Of a stretch of 64,000 nucleotides of DNA, positions 21,524 through 33,424 are shown in pieces. A program made the position numbers and the translations under genes. The stretch lies in contig VNKQ01000015.1 of assembly GCA_016508695.1 (NCBI GenBank), forward strand, positions 186,001-250,000. Reading direction: 5' to 3'. Numbering within the stretch: the stretch's first letter is position 1; each line of letters opens with the position of its first letter. The stretch is from Hyphodiscus hymeniophilus. Taxonomy: Eukaryota; Ascomycota; Leotiomycetes; Helotiales; Hyphodiscaceae. The notes under the pieces are model-generated. The model did not search any database and was not told the DNA's origin. It was given only the letters and a program-made list of their open reading frames with translations.

Positions 21524-22263
21524 TCTGTGAGATGTTGGAGATTGAGTGCTATTCTTGGACAGGAATATCACGAGTTTTGTAGAACAAACTTTGAGATTTG
21601 GGGTATAGTGGTTAAGGTTATATGAGGACGTAGCCGAGTGATCAACTTCTCAAACTGGCAAGGGAGGGATGGATCTCCTCATTTACTCTTCGTGCTGAAA
21701 TTAAGAGTTGTATATATCAGCAGCAACGCATACTTTTCTCTCAAGCAACAAAGCTGGTAAAAGCTTATTACTCCCACTCCCTACACTTTCTCTACCTTTA
21801 GGTTATTCCAACTTCCAACTTCCAACTTCCAACTTCCAACCTCTTACTCTGTCCCTCTCCTTGCTTGTTCTCATTCACTCAAATAGCTATTTGGCATTCA
21901 CTCATAACTCCACGCCCTTACTAGTTGCGCGAAGCGCCCACTAAGCAACAGCAGGCGCTACTAGACGGTTTGCAGATCTATTCATCTCAACAAGATTCTC
22001 ATTCCATAGGATCTACATTACAAATCTTGTATTTCAACCTTGAAGTATTCTTTTCTGATACTCAGCCACTTCAAGAGCGCCAGATACAATAATACGGCTT
22101 ATCGAACGAAGCTCGTTTAGAACACCTTGACAGCAGTAAGCCATTGACTTCCTTCTTACCTCTTATTACTCTTGCCTAGTCATGATTTCATCTCCATTAA
22201 TAGCAGCTCACTCACACTAAAGCTTACACCTTTAGACATCAGGAGACAAGGCCAACTTACAAG
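21524..22263. other. Intergenic with a 7-bp array
   Basis: No gene is recognised. The 7-bp array at 21806-21840 is listed separately. The last 100 bp before 22264 form the leader of the next gene. Confidence 0.5.
21806..21840. repeat. 7-bp tandem array, TTCCAAC x5
   Basis: Five perfect TTCCAAC units in a pyrimidine-rich setting about 420 bp upstream of the next start codon. Confidence 0.95.
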
Positions 22264-22899
22264 ATGTCCGGTCAGGTGCAAAGTACACAAATGCCTACCC
22301 ATGGGGCTCACCCTGTCAATGGGCTCACAAGCAGAGCAAAACTCCTGATAATCTTTGGTGGCTTTCTGGTTCTCATCACCACGGGTTTGATACTCCTCTG
22401 TTTGGCCTTTCGTCGGTCCGAGGACCGCCGAGCCTATTACCAGTGGCGAGAGCGACACCGATATAAGAGAGTCATTTCAGAACCTCGGATCGATGTTCAT
22501 CTTCAACTTCGAGTCGGGATTGTAGCACGCTCTCACACACCGCCACAACGAGACCTTGAAGGATCTGCTCTTGTCCTTCCTCGAGTTCTGCCGCTTAGTA
22601 GAACACCTAGTTATCATGGCAATGACGATAACGCCGATGAAGTCGCTGTACTTCCAGTCCCGGCCCCAGCCCGCTTTAGACTCCCTAGCTACCGCAGCGT
22701 CGTGGATCTTAGAGGGACTCGTCATCAATCCGCAGCTTACTATGAACCACTGCCTAGTTATCAAGAAAGTGTATCTCGTAACTTTCGCCGTGATGGGATG
22801 ATCTTTCAAGGTCGAGGTGAAGACGACTTGCCAATTGCATACGAAACCTCAGGAGTGCGTACAACTTTCGACGACATTTTAGAAGGAAGAGTAGGATGA
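22264..22899 (+). CDS. Small single-pass membrane protein with two LPSY motifs
   Basis: This is one exon of 211 codons, from the ATG at 22264 to the TGA at 22897-22899. There is no signal peptide. A single helix at about 26-48 (KLLIIFGGFLVLITTGLILL) is followed by AFRRSEDRR, so the roughly 160-residue tail is probably cytosolic. The tail has LPSY at 140-143 and again at 163-166 (EPLPSYQES), motifs of the L/PPxY class bound by WW-domain ubiquitin ligases. Layout, size and tail motifs match the neighbouring gene at 20799, so the two may be diverged paralogues, although direct identity outside the motifs is low. Function unknown. Confidence 0.72.
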   Translation: MSGQVQSTQMPTHGAHPVNGLTSRAKLLIIFGGFLVLITTGLILLCLAFRRSEDRRAYYQWRERHRYKRVISEPRIDVHLQLRVGIVARSHTPPQRDLEGSALVLPRVLPLSRTPSYHGNDDNADEVAVLPVPAPARFRLPSYRSVVDLRGTRHQSAAYYEPLPSYQESVSRNFRRDGMIFQGRGEDDLPIAYETSGVRTTFDDILEGRVG

Positions 22900-24718
22900 A
22901 GACGTTTTGTGTAAAGAGTATTCAGTCAGTAGACTTATCTCGAGGGGGCGCAAATATGATTTGGGAAAGAGTTGGGGAGGCTATATTAGAGAGAATTGGT
23001 AAGCATTCCGACCAGCTGAGAAATGTTTCTTTTACTGAGCTATAACAAAGGTATGAATATTCTGGCAAGACTGTGACTAAGGAATAAGGGAGTGGAGTTG
23101 TATTTTCTTGGATATGCCTAGTGGTTGTTGTCTAGCCATTTTGCTTCTAGATACCCCAGGTAGCATCATGTAAAATAATGACCTCTCTAAAATCACCTTA
23201 TCCCTGGATGTTTCAGTGTTCAGCAAGCTCTCCGTTGTATTAGCACTACCTTTTATAAGAAGTCCTACTATACAAGCAATTTTCTTCATTTGGACACGGA
23301 CTTAAAACATAGTCAAAGTCCTATGGGTCTTATTTATAACGATTTGCATTAAGCACCCACTTTTTCATAAAATATTTTCTTACTCTACGCGTGCCCTTTA
23401 GAGCCAGTATAGGAAGGGCTAACGCAATAGTTGTTAGTTGTCAGACTTTATAAGCATTAAAGCGACCTGTACAAGCTAGCTACCTGGTGCTACCTGCTTG
23501 TTCGCTACCAAGTGACTAGTAACCACGCCCGCTAAGAGCAGGGGGTAGCGCAGTAGCTGCTGGTTTGACCATTCGGTAATTGTCTCACGAAATTTATGTT
23601 AGCAGTAGAGGTCCGTCTCAACATGAGATAGTTTTGTGTCTTCTCTGTTGTTTTCTCATTTACCCCTTATGAGTGACGACTTTATATTCTTGCATCGGCG
23701 GATGTCACGTGAAAGGCACCTCTACAGCCAACCACGGACAACTAAGGTAGATAGATATCTGTGTTTGATTTGCAGATGATCGTATCTCGGAAGCGAAAGT
23801 AAAGTCTAGGGTACTTCCTGTTTTGCTCTGTATGCTTTTAAACAAATTTGTGGTTGGGGCACTGCACTTAAAAACAACGTCGAGGATGCTAATAACTATT
23901 ATGTCCAACTATAAGGCTGGCGATATCAAGGGAGCAAGATGAATCTGATGTTTGCTTTTGCGGCCTTTCTCAGAACTTACAAAATCACAGTATTTTTCAA
24001 CAACTGAGACAACAGTCACAAGTTTCGAAGTCGGCAAGCAATTTTTAACCCCTCTATGCAGTACGCTCGTTCCACCGCAGTGTATGACTTTGCTGTGCGA
24101 AAAGTATTCCCACAGAAGCAGTTGGTGGAAAGGGATTTGATTAAGCTACGAATAGGAAACCATATGCAACTTCTTCCTCCCGAAAGTACTCACAAGATTC
24201 CAAGCAGGGCAATCAAGCTCTCTAGGTTGTGGACCATAATCCACTCCTCATCGCAGTCCAGCTAATTTCCAAAGAGTCGAGGACATGTGAAGAAATCCCT
24301 CTAGCATTCAGAGAGTAAAGTAGAGAAATACAATATGCAGGTACTGCAATGCTTGATGGCCTCTTTGAGGTAGCTAGGGCGGGACATTGTGCTTCTTCAA
24401 GTCAAGCAGAATGCTGTGAAGGATATCCACCAACTAGTCGTCCATCGATTTGTACTGCCAAGCTACCATCTTTTCAGATCCTGAAAAGCCACAACCCAGC
24501 AATTTGGCAGTCGAAGTATGGTTTTAGTGAAGTCGAAATCGGAAAAACGGAAATAAAAGCCATACGCATAGCTGTCTCGTAACTTCATGATTTGTCTGCC
24601 ATTCCCATCGGTCACCTTATAAACCGTGGAGCAATTTGCCTAAGTGCAGCACAGTTTTCCAATAAGTGATAGAGAGGAGACTGTCTCGTACTCAAAGACC
24701 ATTATCTTCATTGGCGTT
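22900..24718. other. Intergenic, 1.8 kb, possible repeat relics
   Basis: I find no credible gene. At 23480-23575 a GC-richer stretch (GCTACCTGGTGCTACC... GGGGGTAGCGCAGTAGCTG) looks like the edge of an old repeat, and a vaguely similar stretch lies at 21910-21962. I could not align them convincingly or find target duplications. Confidence 0.4.
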
Positions 24719-26369
24719 TCATTTTGGCGGCGAAGATTCGGGAGCAGCAGGAAACTGCTGAGGGGGCCAATTCTTCTTCTGCCATTCTGGTGCAATGCTC
24801 TTTGTGATGAAGACCATCTCATCAATTCGTTTCTTTTCTTTTCTCGCAGCAATCGCTGCACGAGTCGCCTGCCGAAAGGCTACTCGTTCTGCCTGCTGCC
24901 TAGCCCACAGCCACTTATTACGCTCTTTGTCCATCAAGGTGATTGGGAAAATACCAACGTCGGCGGGCTCTGTCATGTAGCTACCTTTCCACTTGACTTG
25001 CCAATCTTGGAAGTGAAGATCGTAGAATGGAAGGGTGTACATAAGCTGCTCAACAGTAAATGGTTGACTGTGGGAAGAGGTTGGATTGTGGATGACGACC
25101 TCCAAGAATTCCATTTTGAGACAGCCGTTGAGCTTCATAACGAGTCCCTCAAGAATTTTGAAGCCTACAGTAGCAGAGGCAATGCTAAAACCACCCCGAG
25201 TATTGTTGTTGGCAGTGCTAGGAGGACCAGGACCATAATTGCGAACAGCAGGGGTTGGAAAGATGAGATCAACGTTGATCCGACTGGCGTATTTGAAGAA
25301 GTCTGTTCCCAGCTTGGACATCTGATCAAGAGCTGTAGTGGTGGGGGTTGTTTTGCCATTTGCTGTCAAGTCAGCACCAAAAGCTTTGCTTTCGACATCT
25401 TTCTTAGCTTTAAATGTAGATCTAGTCGAGTTCTCACTGAGGTCAACGATGATCCTAAACGTAACATAGCTGTTAGTAACATGTCGTACGAAATGCTCCT
25501 GAAGAAGAGGAGTACTGGAAGGCTATATCCCAGGAGCAAGTTGTACAAAACCTTTGCAGAAAAAGAAGTACCTCACTCCCAATCACTTACTGTACGTGGT
25601 TATTGAGCCAGAATTCCTCCTTTCCGGCTTCGTCTTTGACTGCAATCTCTCCCAATACATCAGTGGTTCTAGCAGTAGCACTTGCTCGGTATGCAAGCGA
25701 GCCATCAGCGAGCTTGAGCTCATTGGCATCAAAGCGGTTTCGAGTGATTCCAGTAGCGGATATGATAAGATCCTTCTTGTGAGGGTCAAGTTGGACGAAG
25801 GATTCTCGGACCTTGGTGGGACTTGCGTTACTTCTGCTTGTTGGGACTGAGGTTTGTGAGAGCCCTTGTATTTTAGTGATCAGACTTTGAATATTATCGA
25901 TTGTGGTGGAAGAGCCTTGCTGCTGCTGCTGGATAGAGGGTGATGAATTCGGTAAGCCACCTGTAGGGCTAGTTAATGGGTTTTGTGTTGGCTTCTGACC
26001 TTGAAAACCAGGAACGATTACTAGTGACTCGGCCGAAGGTCCCTTTGCGATGACTCTAGGCTGGATCTTTTTTGGAATGTAGCCTGGGGGTTGGAAGGCG
26101 ACAGTATCGAGAGTACCAGTCTTCCATGACTTGAATCCCATGATAGTAGGGTAGGTTGTCTGCTCGCCAAGCTCACGTCCGACTGTGCTTGCCTCCCATG
26201 TCTTGCTTGTTACATCCCCGGTCTTCTCATTATTTCCCGTGTTCGTAATTGTATTTAGACCTTTGATGATAGGTTTTGGGCTGATATCGGAACCTGAAGT
26301 CTTCGAGGAGGTAGTCGATGAGGAAAAAGATACCCCCTTGGAAGGCTTTCGGCTATTTTTGTTACCCAT
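24719..26369 (-). CDS. Predicted N-myristoylated protein of unknown function (about 504 aa)
   Basis: Exon 1 is 26369-25591 and exon 2 is 25454-24719, with a 136-bp intron (GTAAGTGATT...GTTTAG); the join reads NNHVQIIVDLSE. The frame is open further upstream, but the ATG at 26369 gives MGNKNSRKPSKG, a strong N-myristoylation signal (Gly2, Ser6) followed by a basic patch, as in proteins anchored to the plasma membrane; I chose it for that reason. The N-terminal 200 residues are Ser/Thr/Pro-rich with a five-Gln run. The C-terminal 250 residues look folded (DFFKYASRINVDLIFPTP, FYDLHFQDWQVKWKGSYM) and end in a charged helix (RQATRAAIAARKEKKRIDEM) and a Pro-rich tail. I do not recognise the family. 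The gene looks intact. Confidence 0.75.
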
Positions 26370-28755
26370 CGTTGGTATTTCTCGTAGATCTGATAAGTGT
26401 AGGTTTGAGTCTGTAAGAGATAGAATCAGTACTTGTTTCACTGGTCTCATGACTAAAGCTTCGTCCAGTTGTGAGTGTGATGCGTGATGGAATGCTGGAT
26501 TGTGAAAGGAATGAAAATCCCTCTCTCCGGTTCTTTTCGATGGAGTTGACTCTGCAATATGAATCAAAGTACAGTTGCAAGCAGTTCTATTCAAAAAGCC
26601 AAGTAGGAACTGAACGAGTACATTTCAATAGCTGTTTCTGACTGTTTTTTGAGAACAACCTGAAACGTGAACGTCTGCAGAAAGAAGTGCTCAACTAACC
26701 TCTCTTTCTTGACTGACTTTTCTCAGTCCTCAACAAGGAGTGATGTTCTAAGTGCAAAATCATGTGGGAGGGGTTAATCACTCAGCAGAGACGGGCTTCG
26801 CAAAGGGCAAGTTATGGAGTAGCTTTAAACCAATACTAGGAGGGTGTGGAAGGGCATTGATAGAATGATGGCGCATCGAAGAGACGTTTGAGAAGTAGAA
26901 TGGCATACCTTCAATTAGATTTGATCGTTTTATAATTAGAGTCTGGCTAATTCAGGTTGGTAATCACTAGTAAAAGGAAGTCAGTAACGAATGAGAAGAC
27001 TTTTAGCAAGATAAAACAAAGCTGGAATGACAAACTGGATAGGAGTTCCGTGGTATTAGAGAGAGGTAACAGAGGCTCAGGAAGGGTAAATTATAATCAA
27101 TTAAGTCTTAAATGGTGATAAGAAGGGAATATGGGGGGAAATAAGCAGCTTCGATCAATGGGTAGAAGGAAATACCACAAATATGAGACTTGCCAGAAGT
27201 GCTTGACTTATCTGCTTGCCAGAGTTATTGAATGCCTAGTAGGAACAGCAGAGTGAATGCTTTAGCAAGAACTCCTTTATTGGAAATGGTAGTGTTTGAG
27301 AAAGGTAAAAATTCGTTGGTTGTCGAACTTGCAGGGGAGAATTTATAATGTGGAGAGGAGAAGTAATGAGGCCAGGCAAGGTGTCACTTCGTGAGAAATT
27401 CCAAGATACTAGCAATGCACGATAGCTTCTTAGTGAATAAAAGCTGTGAGAAGAAAAAAGTATAATGACGGAAGTATTCCGGGAATGACGACAGCAGAAG
27501 ATTTTGGGAATATTCAGGGTTTGCATAACACATGAAGAACTCTGCTCCATCGGTTTATTAAGAGAACCACTACAACAACACTAAGACAACATCACAATTA
27601 CAGATACAATGTTCAGCAAAGACAATGTAGGAGGGAGTCGGCATAGCAATGAAAAGAGGTTACAACTTTGTTCATCACTCTACACCTGCAGATTTCCTGA
27701 TCACCATATGGGTGTCAACAAAAAGAGTGGTCGGCATGGCGATGGAAAGGGGCTCACTCCCTGCACGTTTACACGTTTGGAATCCGAGATAAAGCGGGAA
27801 CGTTTATGGTACTTCCTTTGACCACCATCACTTGAATCAAGCTGACTGACACGGGAGCTGCTGCAGAGTCCTGGTCTGATCTCCACTCGACAAATCCTCC
27901 TCCTGAAATATCGAGCTCGAGTCTCGACAACTGCCTCATATATAAGATCTGCGAGACGAATCAAAGATGATGAGAAACTACAGAGTTTCGATGTTCAGAA
28001 GACATTCAAGCCCCTACGAGGTACAGGATGGCTGTTTCCTCCCACAAGTACTGGGGTGAAATAGGGCCAGACTTAGTTTTTGGCTGTTATGTTTAAGTGT
28101 GGGCCTCTGCCCGAAGCTGTGCTTTCAAGATTGTTAATAGCACCGAGAACTCAACAGAAGACACAATGGGAACGGGACAATGCATTTCTTTGAAAAGGTG
28201 TTCAAGATATGTCGTAATAGTTGGACAGGCAGTTTGGCAAGGTCGAGTTCTGTCTATCTGTACCCTGCGTATCGTTGAGGACGATTTCAGTATTACATGA
28301 ACAGCGAATCTTGGGTAAATAGAGGGCCAAAGATTTGGTTTCATGGTGATATATTTTATACCCAAAGCCGCAAGTGTTCTGGGAGAGGGGAGTAAGCAGC
28401 AGCACTTTTGAAGCAACAACCAAGGCTGAGGCATTCATTGATTCAAGAATTTCCATAGTTCAGATTTACTTCAAGGGCACAGCCAGAGCAATGTAGGAAT
28501 CGATACAAGATGCGAGAATGTGGAATGTTCATTGCAAATCACGAAGAATCTACATATCTACTAATACTCGAGCTTCATCTCCCCGTAATAAATCATTGAA
28601 TTCCAATGTATAATTGTAGTTTTCTTTTATATTTTAAGGGAGAGCGTCGCATATTCTCGGCCTCGGCCTCCTATCCTCCATTTCCCTGATTCTGAAAATA
28701 TACATGCCTTTGTCCAAGCGCCAGCTCTAAATCCCGTATGAGCATTAAAAATCCT
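26370..28755. other. Intergenic, 2.4 kb, nothing recognised
   Basis: The only frames are short, lack recognisable motifs and overlap on both strands. Base composition is that of ordinary intergenic DNA, without the TpA-rich character of the transposon block. Confidence 0.5.
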
Positions 28756-30903
28756 CTATCCCCAGAGCGCATCCTTGCTGTACTTGTTCCCAGACATCAC
28801 CGGCGGCGAGAGCAGAACAGAGGACCAAGCTTCTACACCATCGACATAGAGTCTGAATTTCAGTATACTTTGATCACTGGAGGTGTTCTCGATGGTGATG
28901 GCTCCGACTTTCGAATTGCCTGTGGGAATGTATCTGCTACTCATTAACGATTGAACCAGGGGGCAAGACAAGCTTGCTTACTTGACCATGATATCCTCAT
29001 CATCCGTCTGCTTATACGTAGGGATAGGAAGATAGAATTGACTAAGCGGACTCGTCGAGAATTCATTGACAGTCGCACTGACAGGCCACTTCCCACCCAA
29101 CGGCGGAGGGAAAGCAGTCGCAGCAAACTCGTGACGATCTCCACTCAAGATAACCACGCCCACCCCACCTCGAAGACCTACATCCCACATAGACTCTAGA
29201 ATAACCTGTCGCTCACGAGGGTAGCCAGCCCACGTGTCTTTACCATTGACGCGCCAATTCTTGGTGAATGGAACGCTGGAGGCGATGATTTTCCATTTCA
29301 CACCTCTGGGTTCTGGTCGGGTGAGGAAAGCGAGTAGATCTTCGAGTTGTTCAGGACCAAGCATAGATTTGGTGGTAGCATTGCCGGGCAAATCATTTTT
29401 AGAGCGGTACGTGCGTGTGTCGAGCATGAAGAACGATGCCGGACCCTGGGTAAACTCAAAGTATGTGGCTCCTCTTCTGACGGCGTGAAATGAGCCGGCT
29501 TTTCGGGCGAGGGTGGGTTAACTGCTGTCTGATAGTGGTGGTACTAAGGGCGTCGCAGTCAGCAGTTGATAAAAGTCAGAAGGAGGGTGAGAGACGCTGT
29601 AGACTTGAGGCTTGTTCACTCGGAAGAGCTTCTTCGAGCGCGCAATTGATGTTGTGTAGCAGATTCGAGAATGAGAAGAATACAAAGAATGTGAGACAAC
29701 TTACTGGGTCTACTGCGGCGTTATAAAGACCTGTGGTGTTACTATCCCAGTCATTTGCAATCTCATGGTCGTCCAGTACATGAATCCAACTCAAATTCTG
29801 CCCTACAGCGGGCCAATCTGGGGACGCATAGACTTGTCTGTATTCTCTGCGATAGTCCTCAACCGTTGAGCCAAATCGTTTTGGGACGTCAATGTAGATG
29901 AAATCACCTAGAAACAGCATAAATTGAGCTCCACCTGGAATGGCTTTGATCACGTTCGCCATATGCCTGAAGCCTGAAACGCTCAATGCATGATCGAAGG
30001 GGTTGTACGGGAATCGAGGCTTGATACAGGAAGAAGTCAAGAACGTAAACCCAGTGCTAGAGACTTGTCCTGGCTTCGGAGGCACCTTAAAGAATCCAGT
30101 GTGATTATTCGATGTAGCCCATTGGTAGGTACGATCGGGGTAGTTGGGTACGGGGAAAGTGACAGCCGCTGTGTAGTCTGTATCGTTTCCTAGTGTATGG
30201 ACTGTGCCTGCAGACAGCCAAGCATCATCCTCGTAGGAAGCAGCAGGTTCTACAACTCTATACGATACGAATATAGGCAGTTGAGACGGATGTGTTTCTC
30301 TGATTAACAGAGACGCCTCTGTGGGAGAAACATATCCAAGTCGGGCGAAAGAGAGGTCATGGCTCGGATGGAGAGTTTTTGCTCGATACAAAAAGTCTGT
30401 AACCATCAACACCAAGCCAATGTTGAGTAGTAGCGTAGCCAGAGACAACAATGCCGAGGTTGGGCTTGGGAGTCCAGTCAAAATAGTTCTCCATATCTTC
30501 GGTGGCCTCTCCTCCAGCAGTAACGTTTCCTCTAGCTCGAGTTCCTCCTCATTGTGTGTAGGCTTATCTTGACTTCGTAGATTCCGAGAATGTGCAGCCG
30601 TAGAGGCATATGTTGGTGGCTGCTTCTCCACTTCCGTCTCTGTTACTATGATGTCGATTTCGTCCGCGAGAACGTTGTACTGGGGTTGCGTAAGGAAGCT
30701 TGCAATGAACGAGGGGATGTAGATCGCGAATAGAGTGTATATAACTGGTGGAAGGTGCTATCAATATGTTAGATTACATGATGGCTAAGATGAATTTGGA
30801 AGCTTGATCCTACATGGCCTGGAATCCATCTTAAGAAGCAGAATGCGCCGAGACGCAAGAGGATGGAGCTTCCTGCAGCCACTTGGTCCTGTAAAGATGC
30901 CAT
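28756..30903 (-). pseudogene. PhoD-like metallophosphatase, apparently frameshifted and cut off from its promoter
   Basis: The ATG at 30903-30901 begins MASLQDQVAAGSSILLRLGA. Exon 1 (30903-30814) is followed by introns 30813-30758, 29704-29544 and a short one just before the last exon; TAG is at 28758-28756. N-terminal hydrophobic segments (FLRWIPGHHLPPVIYTLFAI; LLSLATLLLNIGLVLMV) suggest a membrane-anchored enzyme. Phosphodiesterase/alkaline phosphatase D signatures are present: FLGDFIYID, IHVLDDHEIANDWD, SVPFTKNWRVNG and ILSGDRHEFAATAFPPP. After YQTAVNPP the family frame continues only in another frame (ARKAGSFHAVRRGATYFEF), which implies a 1-nt deletion near 29508-29517; no alternative splice I tried removes it. 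The first Fot1-like element begins 72 bp upstream of the ATG. It is therefore probably a recent pseudogene, although one base-calling error would make the coding part intact. Confidence 0.75.
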
Positions 30904-30976
30904 GATGTTCAAACACGTCGATTATTCATACAGAGCACTGAGTCTGTGGGGTTCATCTCAGGTCCAGAGGACAGTA

Positions 30977-31060
30977 ATCGTCGACTCGCTTACGGGCCTC
31001 TCTGCCGTCGTTCCTAGGCAGTCGGGGAAAGTAAAATGGGCCGGCATTCAAAATAGGCCG
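30977..31060. repeat. Left terminal inverted repeat of copy A (84 bp)
   Basis: It is the inverse of 33339-33422 over 84 bp with about a dozen differences, mostly transitions. GC-rich and little mutated, unlike the interior. Confidence 0.93.
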
Positions 31061-33338
31061 TAAAACCAAAAAGATAATTTGTATGAGAACGCCTAATAAA
31101 AAATCTTTGTAAACTTTATAACTATTCTTAAATTTTTGCTATAACTTTAAATTGCGAATTTAGTATACCTCTTTAAGAACCCCTTAAAGACTTTATTGCG
31201 CCGAATAATACAAACGACACAAAATAACAACTACGTAATACAATTATATTCCTAAAAGAGTATTTTAAAGAGTAGAAATATACGGCCATACGAATATATC
31301 GAGTAAACCTAAGAACCTTAAGTAACGCGATTACTCGAATAGCTAAAGGAAGAGGTCTTAAAACTAGTAGTTACAATTAAATTCTTACTGACGCGTAAGA
31401 AAGATAAGTCTTTTTCTTTATTAAGTACTAGCTTAAGTATAATTAACTCCTGACTTGAGAGATTTTTATAATAGTTATTACGAAACTTTATATAAAGGTT
31501 AATAAGCTAGTACCTTTGTATTACTAGCTTATAAAGTTTTAAAAGGAAAAGTAATTATATAAAATCAAGACTAAAGTAATTATAAAAGAGAGAGTAACGG
31601 CTAATAATAATAAGACTATAAAGCACTAGTTTTACGAAATATACCTTTTAGCTTTAGTTTAATATTAAATATAGCTTAGAAACCTATATAATATAAACGA
31701 AACTAGCTTTTGCATTAGTTATACTAAAGGGGTAAAAATAATTGTTCTTAGTAAGGTTCAAAAAGTAAGAATTACTTACTTACTTACTTACTTTATTTTA
31801 ACTTATTAGGTCTACTTTATTTCCCTCGAGAATTACAAATCCCTTATAGTTATCGAAACAATCGATACTAAAGGCAATTATAAGATCTTACCTTTCTGTG
31901 TCGCGCAAGGCAAATATATTATAATAATATAGTTTAATAATAACCTAAATAAAGGAGAGAAGATTACTATATTAGATTCGGGGTTTATAAACGATAATAT
32001 CGCTTTATTATAGCTTAATTATTTTATTAAATTTTTAGGCGCAAAAGAGGGGGAGCCTTAGCGTATAGTTTTTTGCGATTAAAAGGGGGTTATAATACGC
32101 CGGAATTCTATTTAAAAGTATATAAAAATAGTATTATTATTCTTTTATTCTCTTTATATCTTATATACGTTCTCTAGCCTTTAGACGTCGTTGTCTTTTA
32201 AGTTTATAAGCATTAGTATTAAAAGACTCTTTAATTTGCGATTATAAACCTTAAACTCGATTATAAGATTTTAGCCTTTTTCCGGGACCTTTACTCGATT
32301 TGACAAAAGACTTTTATTATAGTAACTATTAAGAGCGCTTTTAAAAAAGTAGGATTATAGAGACTATAGTAAAAACAAGTCGAAAGAAACCTTAATCGAT
32401 TTAAAAAGAAGACTATAAGAGACGATATAAAAGAGATTAAAAACCTCGATTAGAAACTTATTTCTTACCTTTCTCGAACCCCTCGAATTGCGCGCTAAGT
32501 CGAGTAATACCTTAACGATATAGCTCCGAAATTATTAGATTTTATAAGTTTACTTACTTAATAATAATAGTAATCGTTTTATAAAGGCACTAAGGAAGTA
32601 ATTAACGAGGTTATAATAATTCGAGCTAAGAATAAAATACTCTTTAGTTGTCTTTAAGAGATTATAAAGCAAAAGACTTAGAGTCGTTAATAACTTTAAA
32701 AGAGTAGTATACTTTTTATAAAAGACACACAAAAGCTAATTAATAAAAAAAAGAAAGATACCGCTAATAAAGAGAAAAAAATAATTAAAACTATATACTA
32801 AAAGATAATAAATATAAAGAAGGCTTAAAGGTATATAAAAAGTATAACTATATATAAGTAAAATTAATTTCGAAAATAATAACTTAAATCGATTTTACTT
32901 AACGATATTACGCTATTTCTTACTTATACTCTTATTTTTAATTCTAAGGCAATCGAAAAAGCACGATTAGACACTTAATTACCTAGCTTATAACTCGATA
33001 CGTAACTTAAAAGATACGTAAAGTTAAAGTTAAAAAGAGAGAAACAAAAAGAGAAAGATAATTAGTTTGAAATTATACTCGAATTATATAAACTTACGTC
33101 GTTAATATAACTAATATTATAAAGTAAAAATTTCGTATTATTTAATAGTTTTAGTAACGAAAAAGACGTTATTATAAAGTAAGAATTAAATACGAATTTA
33201 AATAGTTCGAATATTTAATATACTTTACGGGTTTTATTTATTAATTTAGATTAATAGGTAAAATTTCGTATATTCTTTAGATACTTAAAATACTATATTT
33301 TTAGTGCGAATTAAGTGATTTTTAATATCTATAGTTTG

Positions 33339-33422
33339 CGGCCTATTTTAAATGCCGGCCTATTTTGCTTTCCCCGACTGCCTAGGAATAATAGTAGAGA
33401 GGCCCGTAAGCGAGTCGACAAT
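33339..33422. repeat. Right terminal inverted repeat of copy A (84 bp)
   Basis: Partner of 30977-31060. It ends GTCGACAAT next to the TA duplication at 33423-33424. Confidence 0.93.
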
Positions 33423-33424
33423 TA

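Larger units (their letters stand above)
30977..33422 (+). mobile_element. Fot1/pogo-like (Tc1/mariner superfamily) DNA transposon, copy A, heavily RIPped
   Basis: The element is 2,446 bp. It is bounded by 84-bp terminal inverted repeats starting ATCGTCGACTCGC and flanked by TA (30975-30976 and 33423-33424), the target duplication of this superfamily. A decayed plus-strand transposase can be followed between stops: NINETSFCISYTKGVKIIV near 31700 (the family has DET, here NET after a G-to-A change), LIVIETIDTKGNYKILPF near 31850, INDNIALLQLNYFIKFLGA near 32000, and a 'CD.KG' remnant of the second catalytic Asp region near 32070, matching the DDE_1 layout of Fot1/pogo enzymes. It is not functional. 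It separates the PhoD-like gene from its promoter. Confidence 0.88.

Noticed and set aside
21910..23575. A miniature inverted-repeat element linking 21910-21962 and 23480-23575
   Set aside because: Only short shared words (such as CCACGCCC) could be found; no inverted ends or target duplications.
26370..28755. Several 70-110-codon frames between the myristoylated-protein gene and the PhoD-like gene
   Set aside because: Overlapping, motif-free and without splice-supported extension.
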